Below, in pieces: positions 1 through 11,835 of a DNA stretch of 64,000 nucleotides. Numbering within the stretch: position 1 is the first letter of the stretch; each line of letters starts with the position of its first letter. The position numbers and the translations under genes were made by a program. The notes below the pieces were generated by a model. It did no database searches and had not been told where the DNA came from. It was given only the letters and a program-made list of their open reading frames with translations. The DNA lies in NCBI GenBank assembly GCA_025890175.1, contig JANPYM010000010.1:1642427-1706426 (forward strand), read 5' to 3'. Source of the DNA: Ciborinia camelliae (taxonomy: Eukaryota; Ascomycota; Leotiomycetes; Helotiales; Sclerotiniaceae).

Positions 1-1010
1 ACGCCATATTTTGGTGATGCGATTAAAAGTCTATTGTATCATTTAATTACGACGTGGACGAGAGGTTGGAATATTTATGATGGGAATCAATGGACTTTAT
101 TGCCATTGTTGAAGGGTGCAATGTTGGTTTATGTTTTTATGTTGGGGACTGCAGGGATGAAGGCTAGGTATAGGATGATGTCGAGTATGGCGTTGTTTGT
201 ATATTTTTATGTTGCGAATGATTGTGAGTTTTTTCCTTCTCAAGTTTCACATCCTCTCCACTCTCAAAATTTCCACCTTGGTTATATCTCTTGCAATTAA
301 TTCGAATACTAATTTATCCTCCAGCTGCTTTTGGAATGCAATTCTTCTTCGGAACCTTCCTCTCTGACCTCTCCCAACACCCACCTCACATTCAATGGCT
401 CACAACCGTCACCTGGCCACGTTATTACCTCGCACCAGCACTCATGCTCCTCGGTTTAATCTTCGCCTCCTACCCAGAAGGAAAACCAGAACTCCAACCC
501 TGGTCACAATCCCTCTACAACCTATCACTCTGGATATTCCCCAGCGACCCTGACATTCCACGTTTCTACTCCGGTATTGGACTCGATCTCATCGCCCTCG
601 GTATTCATTTCTCCCCTCTTTGTAAAGATTTCCTCGCCAATCGCTATCTCCTCTGGTTTGGAAAAAATAGTTTCGCCGTTTACTTGATCCATGGAACGTT
701 ATTGAGAACTCTCATGATTTGGATGTTATATGGTGTAACCATGCCCGCTGATGTGGAGAATGAGGAGGGTCAAATGGTTAAAGGCGTTCTCCATATGTGT
801 GGCAGGCTTAGGTGGTATTCAATGCTTACTATTTGGTTCGTCATTTTATATGCATTGGCTAATGCCTGGACTAAGTATGTGGATCCTTGGTGTGGAAGGG
901 TTACTCAGAGATGGGAAAGATATGTTTTTGAAGAGGATGGGGGACATGGAAATGGACATCATGGTAATTCGAATGGGAATGGTGGGCCGGAAAAGGGTTT
1001 ACTTGGTTGA
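1..1010 (+). CDS. Acyltransferase 3 family membrane protein, C-terminal part (5' end outside window)
   Basis: The reading frame is open from base 1. Exons are <1..223 and 325..1010. The intron at 224-324 starts GTGAGT, ends CCAG and joins in phase (one base plus two). The protein is a polytopic membrane protein with hydrophobic helices such as WPRYYLAPALMLLGLIFASY and WFGKNSFAVYLIHG. The motif GKNSFAVYLIHG-LLRT near the end is typical of fungal acyltransferase-3 (O-acyltransferase) proteins, which move acyl groups onto sugars or lipids across a membrane. The tail is hydrophilic and Gly/Asn/His-rich (HGNGHHGNSNGNGG). The N-terminal catalytic-histidine half lies upstream and is not visible, so substrate cannot be inferred. 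Family assignment is from motif recognition. The intron call is well supported by phase. Confidence 0.8.
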
Positions 1011-3561
1011 GAGAGTGGGATGTTAAAGGAAAGATCTTATCATCAGGAGAGAGAAGAATTAGCAGTATATCAGCAGTATATCATGATATCTGATGGAAAC
1101 CGGAGACGACAAACGGATATATGAGGATTTACTTGCTATCAAATCGAAGACATATGGGAGGGCATTTTCTGGGCTGGGCTGGGAAAGGGAAGGGAAGGGA
1201 ATTCTTATACATAAGTTTCTTGGTTGCATGCTTGCATATATGCATACCTACATATAGATGATGGAATGGCATGGCATGGAAATGACACGGAAATCAGACT
1301 TTCAAGCCAAGTAGCTAGATGGGATTGATTGATTGATTGCTTTGGCAAATTGGGGAAGTGGAGTGGAGTGGAGTGGAGATTGCCTATGTATATAGGGTAT
1401 ATATATATATATGAGGGGTGGAATGGGATGGAATGGAATGGATTGGATTGGGTGGGATGGGGGAATGGGGGAATGGGGGAAATGGGGGAAATGGGGGATG
1501 TGTATACTTATATAAATAGGTATTTTATAGATGAGAATGAAGATTTGAGAATGAAGATTTGAGATTTGAGATTAAGATTGAAGGTTTTGATGTATTGTAT
1601 TGTGTTGTGTTGTGTTGTGATATAAGAGTATGGTGGGGATGGGTGATGAGGGTGGGGATGGTGATATGGATGATTAGGGTTAGGGTTGGGGTTTGCGTTG
1701 GTTTGTGTTGGTTTGGAGGAGGAGGAAAGGAGAAGGGGAAGGATGAAGGGGAAGGAGATGAACCGGTAGGTATAAATCTGTTTTAAATCATGTAAATATA
1801 TCGATTTTAAATGGTGTATCGATTTTAAATGGTGTATCGATTTTAAATGGTGTATCGATTTTAAATGGTATATTGATTTCAAATTATTTAATTGAGTATT
1901 AAGGTTATATATGTGTGGATAAGAAGAGGCTTGAGGGGGGTGGATGGATGGATGGAGGAGGGGAAGGGAAAAAAAAAAGGAAAGAGAAAAAAAAGAAAAA
2001 AAAAGGAAAGGGAAGGGAAAAGGGAAAGGGAAGGGAAGAAAAAAGAAAAAGGGGGATATGGGAAGGGATAAAAAAGGGGAGGGGGAGGGGAAGGGAAAGG
2101 GAAAAAAATGTGGAAAAGGAAGAGGGAGGAGGATGTGGGATATGTATAGGGATAGGGGGATGGGGATAGGGATAGGGGGATAGGGTTGGGGGGAATACGA
2201 GGTACGAAGGAGGGAGGAGGGAGGAGGAGAAGATTAATAGGTATAAATCTGTTTCAAATCATGTAAATGTATCGATTTCAAAGAATGTATCGATTACAAT
2301 CTTTCCAATCTTATATGGGGGGATTGGGGAATAGGGGGAAGAAAGAGGAGGGAGAAGGGAAGGGAAGGGATAGGGGGAGGGGAGAGGAACTCGAATGGTT
2401 TGGATCATGGAGATGCGATGGGAGCTATGACTGAGGGATAGAGATGAGGAGGAAAATGGATGGGGTAGGGGGAGGGGTAGGGGAGAGGAGGGAGAAACGT
2501 TTCTCGGTCCAAATCAAACAAAAGTTTTGGGAATTCATCTTTTGGGCTGATATCTTTGGGGTATTTTGGAAATGATTTTTTGGGGTGATTTTTGGGATGA
2601 TCTGGGGGTTATTTTATAATTTTATATTATATTATATTATAGAAATAAAGGGAGAAAGGAGGATGGAGAGTAGAGGGGAGGAGAGATAAAACAGAGGACT
2701 TGTCTTGCTCTTGCTCTTGCTTCCGGAGATTGTAGTACTGGAGTAAGTATGTTCCGATCTGAAGATTGAGAATCTCTGGGTCTTTTTTCTTTTGTGAAAT
2801 GGAAATGGAAATGGAAATGGAAATGCGTGTTTAATTGGTGTTTAGATAGGTAGGTGGGTAGGTAGATATCTAGATAGGTAGGTAGTACGAACTCGCTTTG
2901 AAAGAAGGGATGGGAAGGGATGGGGGATCGGGGATTCGGGATTTGGGATTTTATTTGGGGTGGAGTGGAGCGGAGTTTGGAATTTGAAGGAGGGTGTTAA
3001 AAAGGAGGGCTGAGGAGGGTGTTAACCTTTAAAGATTCTTTTGGGAGAGGGGGTAGAGAATAAAGATGGAAATTCATTTATTGGGTGTAATGACTTCGAG
3101 TGGAGTTTGGTTATCTCTTTGGATTTTGGAATGGGTGGATGCATGGGTCAGTAGGAGGGTTGTAGTTTGGGGCGGGTCATGTATGGAAGATATGAATTGT
3201 AGGATTACATTCTGACACTGTTGGAACTTGGAACTTTGTAACCCATTATCTCCAATATCTTCTATCGTTGTGGTAAAGTAAGTAAAGATATCTTAATGTG
3301 ATACAGTATGCAAGTGAGATATTAATCCGGACTTTGGGGGAGAGGGGAGGGGTTAAGCATGGATTTCGGAGTGTTGAAATCTTATATAAAATATAAAGGG
3401 TGATATATTTTGGGATGGAGTGAGTATTGTAAGATTTATTAATAGATAATAGAGACTATTTAGATTAAAATTCCTAGTACAATAAGTAGGTATGACGACG
3501 AAAATCTTCTTCTAAAAAGGGGTTCAGTCTTCAATTGCATAGGGTGGGCTCTGTCTAGCCG
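1011..3561. other. Intergenic low-complexity DNA, no gene seen
   Basis: The stretch is dominated by G/A-rich simple sequence on the + strand (GGAATG and GGGGAAATG runs near 1420-1500; AAGGGAAAGGG-type purine tract 1955-2120; GGGATAGGG runs 2150-2190). Open frames here are made of K/E/G/R codons created by the purine bias and have no protein-like features. A short TTAGGGTTAGGG stretch sits near 1675. The only clear repeat is described separately. Confidence 0.6.
1769..2292. repeat. Duplicated block with an 18-bp tandem array (TATCGATTTTAAATGGTG)
   Basis: Bases 1769-1815 (GGTATAAATCTGTTTTAAAT...) recur at about 2239-2292 (GGTATAAATCTGTTTCAAAT...), in direct orientation. After the first copy an 18-bp unit, TATCGATTTTAAATGGTG, is repeated about four times to 1870. 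The second copy has only two diverged units. The differences between copies are mostly C/T transitions. Confidence 0.7.
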
Positions 3562-4168
3562 TTAACCTCTCCGTTTATAATCACCAATACCGATACCAGC
3601 GGCCATACTTGCCCAATTATAGATACTAAACTGCAAAGTCCCAAGCATAGAACTGGAATGGGTGCCTGTCACACACTATACGTTCATGATATCATCTATA
3701 GGCAAAATGGAAATTATGCTCGGGATTCCTTTCTATTTCCATGGCAGGGTGGAGATTATTCTGCTAGTTACATTCCCAATTTCTCGCCAAGAGGGGTATT
3801 GTGAACCCCATGTTCTCTTCATGATGAGTGAGTGTCATACCCAGTAATCCTTCCATTGCAATTGACATGATTCCAATAATGAATCTGGGCGGCCTCGAGA
3901 TCATAAACAATAATGCAATTGGTATACTGAGCATTGAGACAAAAGTTGAAATTGTAATTTCCGCTCCATGACATTCAATCAGTACATTGAGTATCGGAGC
4001 AGTATAGGATATCGGCGTAGCTGCGCTTGCTGATGTCGCCGTGAACGCCGGCTTGGATTTGACCGCGGACTTGGTCGGCTCGGGAGGGTTGGTGCTCGAA
4101 TATTCCCGGGGAGGTTTGGATGATGACGCCGAGGTTGGGGAAGAGGATTTCGGCTTGGTTGGTTTCAT
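3562..4168 (-). CDS. Small putative membrane protein with Ser/Pro/Lys-rich N-terminus
   Basis: I do not recognise the family. Exons on the minus strand are 4168..3841 and 3665..3562, predicting 143 aa. The intron (3840-3666) begins GTATGA and ends GACAG, and the phase matches. The frame stays open 5' of 4168 but has no upstream ATG, so the first in-frame ATG (4168) was chosen; a GTAAGT at about 4250 may mark a 5'-UTR intron. The N-terminal third is Ser/Pro/Lys/Thr-rich and probably disordered. Then come hydrophobic stretches (ISTFVSMLSIPIALLFMIS, FIIGIMSIAMEGLLG, and MLGTLQF...NWASMAAGIGIG in exon 2), suggesting two or three membrane segments, ending in the basic DYKRRG. The second exon is supported mainly by its in-phase continuation and hydrophobic composition. 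It has no close neighbours that suggest a role. Confidence 0.5.
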
Positions 4169-5067
4169 CGGGGATGGCGAACCCGTGGCATGGTTCTCTA
4201 GGGAGGGCTTGGTAAGATGTTGGAGTTTGTTGGCTTGGTTCACTTACGGATTGCTTGATGATTGTGTGATAACTGAGTGGAGTGATTGTGATTGTATTGG
4301 TTTATTTTATTTCTTCATTTGAAGGGTAAAAAGCTTCAATTTATAGAGATCTACCTCTCTTCAATGTGGTTACGTGACTTATTAATCATTATTGAAGCTG
4401 TGAAATATTAGATATATACTTTGTGCAACCAACAACTGGGGAATAAGATGGAGGAATTGGTAATCATATTCCTGGGTTAGAAAAGGGAATGAGGGGGCGG
4501 AAGCGAAAAATGTGACGCGCGACAATTGATAAGAATAGATTTGGCAAAATAGTACATAGGGAGGGATCCGGTAATCTTGCGGTTGCAACAGTAGATATGG
4601 TAATTTCAAGCGAATTTTGCAGATATACGCCTCATAGTCCTATTTCATTTTGAGAATTTAAGAGTTACATTCCGTCGTGAGCAATTTTGAGGATATGATG
4701 GAACATAATTAATAACAAAAAGACCAGTATATATGTGAGCGAGGTAACCTGTTGATCTTTACATGATCCCTTGAGCTTGGAGCATTCTGTATTGAAAGCT
4801 TTTAGACAAGTCTAACACACCATTGGCCATCGATGCCGGTTACAATGCAACACCCGTTACTCGTCCCACCCTTTTCCCATACACTTTTTTGACAGAGCTA
4901 GTCTAATGAATTATGATACCTAGTATGATACCTAGTATGATAATCTTGAAGTAGAGTGGAGTTGCACGAATTACTAAAGAATAAGGAGGAGAATAAAATC
5001 AGCTCGATAAAGTTTTGTTGAATAAGGTATCTATAGTAGTCCCCTTGGAAAGTTCAGAGTAATTTTC

Positions 5068-5358
5068 TCAATAATTAAGCATCTGGCACTCGCCTCCGCA
5101 ATGGATGCTACGTTCAATTATCGAGAATAGTTCAGAGATTGAAATGCTCTGAGACAATAAAGACAAAATCTGATTTTCCTTTACCTCACAGCCAATTTTA
5201 ATAATTGAAAATAACTGGTCTGGGACCTTGAAATGTTCTATAGTAGAAGCAATCCTAGAACTAAATTTTCTCTCTATTTCAAACGTAGGAGCGGACCTTT
5301 CATACCCCCCTATTTTTGCCAAACTTTCTTTGGTTACATATCTGCTGCTATATGCTCA
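5068..5358 (-). pseudogene. Possible CYTH-domain-like fragment (thiamine-triphosphatase type), very uncertain
   Basis: A minus-strand frame of about 96 codons with no ATG contains TFEIERKFSS. This fits the ExExK signature that starts CYTH/thiamine-triphosphatase domains. Nothing else of that domain is obvious, and the frame ends in CGGECQMLNY. It could be an old gene fragment or a chance match in an open frame. Confidence 0.15.
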
Positions 5359-5801
5359 AAGCTCGGAACAATTGCACTCAGGCTTAAGTGCCTCATGGCA
5401 CTCTTCAATGTCGTAATCTAGGTTCGACGAGTTATGCTGCAGACTCCATACACTCAATAGGACTGGGTTACCAAAACCAGCCACGAAATACCGGGTTGCC
5501 GTATTGAGTGCCCAAGTACCCTAAGAGTCGCCTGGAGTATTGGAACTGTTTGGTAAAAATATCGCTGGCTTCGTGAATATATATACTGGATCGGTGGTAG
5601 CGTCTCCGAAGTATTTGGTCTGGAGAATTGAAAGGCCACCCACGGCAAGGTCAAACCGCAGTTACTCAACACAAGTGACCCACAATGACCATACCACTTT
5701 TAACACATCTGTAATAATTCTTTAGCAAAAGTCTCAGCTCCGAATGAGATATATATTTCAGGTTAGTTATCCCAAGAAGCAATTTGTTATGAAGTCGAAG
5801 C

Positions 5802-6288
5802 AAGTGATAAAATGACGCCGGCGTCAGTGACATGGGCGTCAGTTCAGTAGAATCATAAGAGGGTAGGAGGGGAAGTACCTTTCCGAACCGAATCGGTCGT
5901 TCTAGTAAGGCTGACCGTTTGAGTGGTATCTGTAACCTCAAAAAAGAAGAAAAAGCAAGAGGAGCGGGGAGGTAACAAGAAGTTTATCACAATCATCTCA
6001 TCTCTTCTTCTTTTAGTGTCCCCCCCAAGCTCCATATATCACCCGAATCGGTTACTGGAACGAACGATTTGGTTCGAAAAAGCTAGTGGAAGGGCAGAAG
6101 GGCAGAAGGGCGGAAGGGTAGGAATGTAGGAAGAGTATGAAAGTACCTAGGTAGAATAGCAAAGGTAAGATAAGGATATAGCTTGAAGCTTTATTCTTTT
6201 GGGCATTTTACCTTCGGCCCGAATCAGTTCTGTAGTTAAAATCTTCCACTGAACTGACCCTCAGGAGGAGCGTGTCATTTTATCACTT
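5802..6288. mobile_element. Non-autonomous TIR element (MITE-like), 487 bp
   Basis: The termini are AAGTGATAAAATGAC (5802-5816) and its exact reverse complement (6274-6288). Similarity of the ends extends inward: GGGCGTCAGTTCAGTAGAA near 5834 is mirrored by CTTCCACTGAACTGACCC near 6245. The interior has no transposase, only purine-rich filler and AGGGCAGA repeats. Related sequences lie at 56264-56514 and 56655-56830, and a lone terminus at 22755-22769. A TA target duplication is plausible on the right (CACT|TA) but reads CA on the left. Confidence 0.65.
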
Positions 6289-6290
6289 AC

Positions 6291-6533
6291 CTGAAACCCA
6301 GGCATACCGGGTATGTTGGCTATAAGATCTTGTGGATTGATACTGTCAAAGTTGGAAGTTGGGTTATATTCTAATTGGGTTCGAGATTCTATGAATCTTT
6401 CTGACGATGAATGCCTCTGGCCAAATTGATGCCCCGAGCTATGGTGGGATTCGACATAGATGTCATTGTTGCGATGAATTTTAATGGAGTGAGGTACTGT
6501 AACGGCGTGCGTGTGGTCTGTGCACGTAATCAT
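6291..6533 (-). CDS. Candidate single exon of unknown gene ending at a TIR-supplied splice donor
   Basis: An 81-codon frame starts with ATG at 6533 and ends ...GMPGFQ exactly at CAG|GTAAGT (donor from 6290). The protein is His/Ser/Asn-rich (ITCTDHTHAVTVPHSIKIHR at the start) and hydrophilic, with no known domain. The GTAAGT donor is formed by the terminus of the neighbouring TIR element. No convincing downstream exon was found. It may be a gene disrupted by the insertion or a chance frame. Confidence 0.25.
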
Positions 6534-7601
6534 CTGAATGTAATCCGGTACTTATTAGCTCACTTCATCGATGAATAGGTACACTCTTCATCACCGACTG
6601 GAAAGCCGAAATATTCCTATCTGAGATTTTAACAAATTTCTAGCTCATCTCATCTTTCACTACATTGCTCCTTTTGTTGTATATATCCAGGACTTGGCCG
6701 ACTATATCAGGACTGCTTGTCTCTAGTTTTCTTCTACATGAGTTAGCTGCCTTAAGGTGGAGAGTGGAATGAACTTGATCCGCCAATAGAAAATTGGATG
6801 AAAGTGATATTGAGCCCCGGGCCCCTGCTAGGTACCTAGGACCTCGGGCTATCATATAATATATACCCCTTCTAGTTTAGAACCTAAACCTCGCAAGGCC
6901 AATCACCTCGTGAGCTATTGGCGATGTGAGATGTGACCTACTGTAAGGGGGTGACGGATTTCTAGAACATTATGCGTTTGTCTGCATCGTGGAATGATCC
7001 TGACCGCCAACTGGCACCCAACATAAGCTTTTCATGCAACATACCCCCACCCTTGACGCAGATCATTATTATCCGGTAAATTTCGGTGTTCAATGCACAC
7101 TGCATCAAGTCTCCTTCCTAATCCAATTAACGTTCTCTTTGGCCCGTTTTCCATCGATTGTTCCTGACATTATCCCACATTATCCATCCACTCGGTACTT
7201 CCACAACATGGCGATTCTCGGTACTACGTTTTTTATTGACCGGATTATTTCTTGCAGAATGTAGTAGGTGGTATATGGGAATATATATGTTTGTCACAAG
7301 TAACAAATGTGAATTCTTGGCGACCAACAGCGTGCCCAGAAATGCTTTTCCGATAGGGGTAATCTTCAAGAAAACATCTTTATTAATGGCCGTGAACTTT
7401 GAACAGCGGGAGGCTTGGCCCGTGTTTTCAGGTGATCTTCATATACGTAAACCCAATCCCGGGATCGAATACGAAAGGTTAAAATAAGATTATAAACATC
7501 ATCAATATCCCTTTTGTTGGTTGTACAACCCGATCGCCACTCTCGTTGATCTTTTTTTTTCTCCTGTTAGCTACAAGAAAAATCCAGCCCCAATCCTCAT
7601 C

Positions 7602-8462
7602 ATGGTTGCCTTCTCAAATTGTTTCCAGCTTTCTCTTTCCCTGTTGGCATCTACTGTTGTTGCTATCCCCACATCCTCGCAACTTGAGTCTCGGGCCGTT
7701 ATTGCTTCGGATGCGGTTGTGGGTTTCCCAGAAACAGTTCCTAGTGACGCAGTAGGTACGGCCTATAAGGCATACAAACCATACCTCGATGTCGTCAATG
7801 GTTGCGTTCCGTTCCCCGCAGTGGATGCTTCGGGTAACACAGGGTATGGCTTTCCCCTTCATCTACCTTCTCCACCCTCCCTACGCGAATCATGTTTGGT
7901 TTCTAATGTCTGTTAGTGGTGGTTTGAAACCAACTGGTGGCAGCAATAGCGAATGTAGTAAGAGTACCGGTCAGGTATATGTTCGAGGAGCCCAATCCGG
8001 ATCAAAATACGCTATTATGTATTCCTGGTAAGTTCTTCTCTACATATATCTCCACGCCAATCTTCTCACGCAATTTCCAGGTACATGCCCAAGGACGAGC
8101 CATCAGACGGTCTCGGCCATCGTCACGATTGGGAAGGAGTAATCATCTGGCTCTCCAGCTCAACCGCCACTACCGCCGCCAACATCTTAGCCGTGTGTCC
8201 TTCCGCCCACGGAGGTTGGGATTGTTCCACCAATGGTTACTCCCTCTCTGGTACCAGCCCTCTCATCAAGTATGAAAGTATCTGGCCCATCAATCACGCC
8301 TGCGGCCTTACCAGTACTGTGGGTGGTCAGCAACCAATGATTGCATGGGAATCTTTACCTGCCGTTGCTCAAACTGCTCTTGAGACTACCGATTTTGGAT
8401 CTGGGAATGTTCCTTTTATTCCTGCTAACTTCGCAAACAACCTTGCGAAAGCTACTTTTTAA
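7602..8462 (+). CDS. Type 1 NLP (necrosis- and ethylene-inducing-like) secreted protein
   Basis: Exons are 7602..7843, 7917..8027 and 8081..8462, for 244 codons plus stop. Introns are GTATGG...TTAG and GTAAGT...CCAG, and the phases fit. The ATG at 7602 precedes a signal peptide (about residues 1-20, hydrophobic core then VVAIP). The NPP1 domain follows, with the conserved heptapeptide GHRHDWE in exon 3 and two cysteines in NGCVPF and SECSK. Two cysteines define type 1 NLPs. Length is normal for the family. NLPs are secreted and bind plant sphingolipids (GIPC) at the plasma membrane of dicots, causing leakage and necrosis. No key residue of the heptapeptide is missing, so the gene looks intact. 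It sits alone in repeat-rich, gene-poor DNA with about 3.4 kb upstream and 4.2 kb downstream lacking confident genes, a setting common for host-interaction genes. Confidence 0.93.
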
Positions 8463-9793
8463 ATTTATGGAAGTTTCCAGCCCGGCGCGCGGAGAAATCT
8501 GGGTTTTATATCTTTATGATATTTGGATGTATTGACGTTCAACTCAATATAATAAAAGCTTACTATTTATCCCAAGATTTGAATTGCACTTTATGTGAGT
8601 ATATCGCTCTTAAATTGACTCGTAACGATTAGGCTTTTGATAAAGATGAAAAGAAGATATTCTTGATACATTCTTTACTAAAAGAAACAACGGATTCTTC
8701 CATCTTGACTTCCATTAACGTTACTTTCCACTTTCCCCTACACTGCTCCCACACATCACATACCTGGTCACAACACTCCCACCCAATACAAAACGTGATC
8801 TCCAACTTGGTATCTAAGAACGAGATGAGGTGGCCTGTGAAATAATCATTAATGATGCCAACCTGACATCATGACAAGTACCGATGACATGCATAAGTGA
8901 GCATGCAGATACAAGGTTTCCAATTGTCCGAACTGCAGCCCAGAGCTGAAAGCTCCCAATATTTGAAAAAATTATCAGTCTTTGAATACCATTTGTTATC
9001 CAGAGCGAAACCAACATTTCGAGTTGATGGAATGAATGTTCCAAATTGTTTGAATGCTCCAGATGGATTAAATGTCCGATGGACTATCAATCTCCGAGAT
9101 GGATTAAATGTCCGAGATGGACTAAATCTCCGAATTAGATCGAATAATTCAAAATAGACTAGACTTTCCAATCAACGTAATTAATTGCATAATTACAAAA
9201 CGAATTCAAAAATCCCATACCTATGCATGCATCATAACCAGACCATGATCCGAAATAATGGAAGCCCTACCTACCTACCTACCTACCTACCTATATATAA
9301 GTAAGTGATACATATACAGGGCAAGACTCTGATACGGAGATCAACCTCTTTCCAGCATTAATCCGAGATCAAAAATCTACGCATTAATTTCCCACCACAC
9401 CCAAGCTCTTTTCTATCCCAATCCTCCATCCTCCTCTGAAATAAAATATTCTTCTCGCTTTCCTCGCAAGACCAAGATACCAAAACTCCACAGGTGCAGG
9501 TGCAGGTGCAGGGCACTATACGCCGAATCCCATGCTCTATCCTCTACCTATTCTCCTCTACCGACTCCTCATTCCGTGATATCAATATTACATGAGAGGT
9601 CTATCAATCCCTCCATATCATCTATATCTACACCTCGAAAACAAGATAAAAGAGAGAGAAAGAGAAAGAAAAAGAAAGAAAAAAACATCTTAAATTGAAA
9701 TGTATGGAAAAGAGACAACGCAAAGAAAACTATATATAAAAATAAAATATAAAAATAAAATAATAAAAAGACAAGGAAAAAAAGATATTCTAA

Positions 9794-9881
9794 TACAATA
9801 CAATACAATACAATACAATACAATACAATACAATACAATATAATACAATACAATACAATACAATACAATACAATACAATAA
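9794..9881. repeat. (ATACA)n pentanucleotide microsatellite
   Basis: About 17 copies of ATACA with one interruption (TATAATAC near 9840). Confidence 0.9.
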
Positions 9882-10143
9882 ATGTGCAACGAAATTCCTT
9901 CCTGCGCTCCAGGATACAAAATCGTCAAATACACTTTGTTCGGAGAAATATGAGAAGATGTGGAGAGAATACATGTAATGCAATGATAGAACGGAGAGAG
10001 TACAGGAAAGATAGGAAGAAAGAAAGGAAGAAAACAGACTTTTAGAGGAAAGAAGAAAGAAAGAAAGAAAGACAGAAAAAGACAGAAAGAAAAGGAGAGA
10101 AGGAGAATCATAAAACAACACCGACACCGTGACCGCATTCTAT

Positions 10144-10322
10144 ACCATTCCACCATTCCACCATTCCACCATTCCACCATTCCACCATTCCACCATTCCA
10201 CCATTCCACCATTCCACCATTCCACCATTCCACCATTCCACCATTCCACCATTCCACCATTCCACCATTCCACCATTCCACCATTCCACCATTCCACCAT
10301 TCCACCATTCCACCATTCCGCC
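10144..10322. repeat. 9-bp minisatellite, unit CATTCCACC
   Basis: About 20 nearly perfect copies. Since 9 is a multiple of 3, long repetitive frames are open on both strands (HHSTIPPF.../WWNGGMVE...). They are artefacts of the repeat. Confidence 0.95.
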
Positions 10323-10665
10323 ATCCCACCATCACCTCTCCTCTCCTCTCCTCTCCTCTCCAATCCCAATTCAAGCCAACCCAACCAACATACTCCGCAT
10401 CAACTCCGCACCTCCCGATTCCGAAATCCCCACCTCCCCACCTCCCCACCTCCTCACCTCCTCACCACTCTCACTCCCACCGCACTCCCACTCCCACCGC
10501 ACTCTCACTCCCACCGCACTCTCCACCCTCCACTCCCACTCCCACCCCCAACCCCAACCCCAACAACAAGCAAATGATTCCAACACCGATCGCGCTCCCC
10601 CTCGTTTAAAAACCCGCGTATTCTCTGTTCTCTCAACGCTTCCTGTTGTTGCCTTTCCTTTTGCC

Positions 10666-11030
10666 TCTCCTCCTTCCCCTCCTTCCCCTCCTTCCCCTCC
10701 TTCCCCTCCTTCCCCTCCTTCCCCTCCTTCCCCTCCTTCCCCTCCTTCCCCTCCTTCCCCTCCTTCCCCTCCTTCCCCTCCTTCCCCTCCTTCCCCTCCT
10801 TCCCCTCCTTCCCCTCCTTCCCCTCCTTCCCCTCCTTCCCCTCCTTCCCCCTCCTTCCCCTCCTTCCCCTCCTTCCCCTCCTTCCCCTCCTTCCCCTCCT
10901 TCCCCTCCTTCCCCTCCTTCCCCTCCTTCCCCTCCTTCCCCTCCTTCCCCTCCTTCCCCTCCTTCCCCTCCTTCCCCTCCTTCCCCTCCTTCCCCTCCTT
11001 CCCCTCCTTCCCCTCCTTCCTTTCCCTCCC
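10666..11030. repeat. 9-bp minisatellite, unit CCCTCCTTC
   Basis: About 40 nearly perfect copies. A single inserted C near 10849 shifts the register, so the encoded-looking repeat changes from PPS to FPS halfway. This frameshift without consequence argues against coding. Confidence 0.95.
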
Positions 11031-11835
11031 CTCCTCTACAGAAAATTGACATCCATCGAACCTAATACGAGCGAGGCCCTTAAGTTAGCTAAGAAAAAAC
11101 AGAAACAGAAAAGAAAACAAAACACATTAAAGCGCAAAACATAAAAAAGACCCAAAAAAAAACAAAGACATACCCAACCAAACTACCACGCACAGTCTTT
11201 GTCGACCAATTCCCAGAAGATGATGAATAATTACTCTCAGACATAATTACTTTGACTTTTTATTTTCCGTGTTTTTCTCTCGTATTTGGATTTTTATCTC
11301 AAGTTTCCGAAATGAGAGGAGTCAAGAAAAAAAAAGGTATCAAGAATAACGAGAATCGCGAGAAAGATGACGAGAAGAAAACAGATGAAAGAAGAGAAAG
11401 AAGAAAGACGAGACGAGAAGGAGGATCCGAGTATAGTATAATTGCGAGAAAAATGAACAAGTGCGTTGCGTTGCGTTGCGTTATGTTGTGTTGTATTATA
11501 TTGTCGGGAAAATGAAATTGATACTGAAATTGATACCGATACTGATCCTTCACCACGAGAAAAGAAAAAACCTGGATCCTAAATACCTTTTGAAGAGATA
11601 AGATAAGATACCACGTAGGAAGGAAAATCGCACAGCATCATAGGGAGCATTAGCATAGCATCATCACCTCTATCCCAAGTACTTACCATGATCAAAAAGC
11701 GACGTAGATGATTATTGCACACACACATCACCCACATCATGTACAATGAATGCAAATCTTATGCAAGGAACCTCGTCAATTGTACACCGCCAGGCTCGAT
11801 TTCTCTAGCTAATCCTCTCTCATCAATACTCGGCG

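Larger units (their letters stand above)
4169..7601. other. Gene-poor region upstream of the NLP gene
   Basis: This AT-rich stretch has no confident gene. It contains a possible CYTH-like fragment (5068-5358), a terminal-inverted-repeat element (5802-6288) and a candidate exon next to it (6291-6533), listed separately. TATGATACCTAG is tandemly repeated near 4915-4940. The remaining open frames are short and look random. The NLP promoter must lie in the last several hundred bases, but I cannot point to a specific factor site. Confidence 0.5.
8463..11835. other. Intergenic region rich in micro- and minisatellites
   Basis: No convincing gene. Near 9030-9135 the words GATGGA(T/C)TAAATGTCCGA repeat imperfectly. 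ACCT/CTAC tetranucleotides lie at about 9269-9292. The pentamer and two 9-bp arrays are listed separately. Between arrays the + strand is C/T- or A-rich (9360-9700, 11050-11170), and open frames there are compositional. The TTGCG repeat near 11465-11485 is short. Confidence 0.6.

Noticed and set aside
1508..2183. Frames rich in K/G/E/R or H-L-K-S-I repeats
   Set aside because: Explained by purine-rich simple sequence and the 18-bp repeat; no start context or domain.
4169..4243. Extending the small membrane protein N-terminus to 4243
   Set aside because: The frame is open but has no ATG there; it begins at a GTG. The first in-frame ATG is 4168.
9569..11065. Long overlapping frames of 140-306 codons on both strands
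   Set aside because: They consist of WWNGGMVE, HHSTIPPF, PPSPPS or EGGEGG repeats from 9-bp arrays and exist in several frames at once; a one-base insertion at about 10849 shifts register without a selected outcome.
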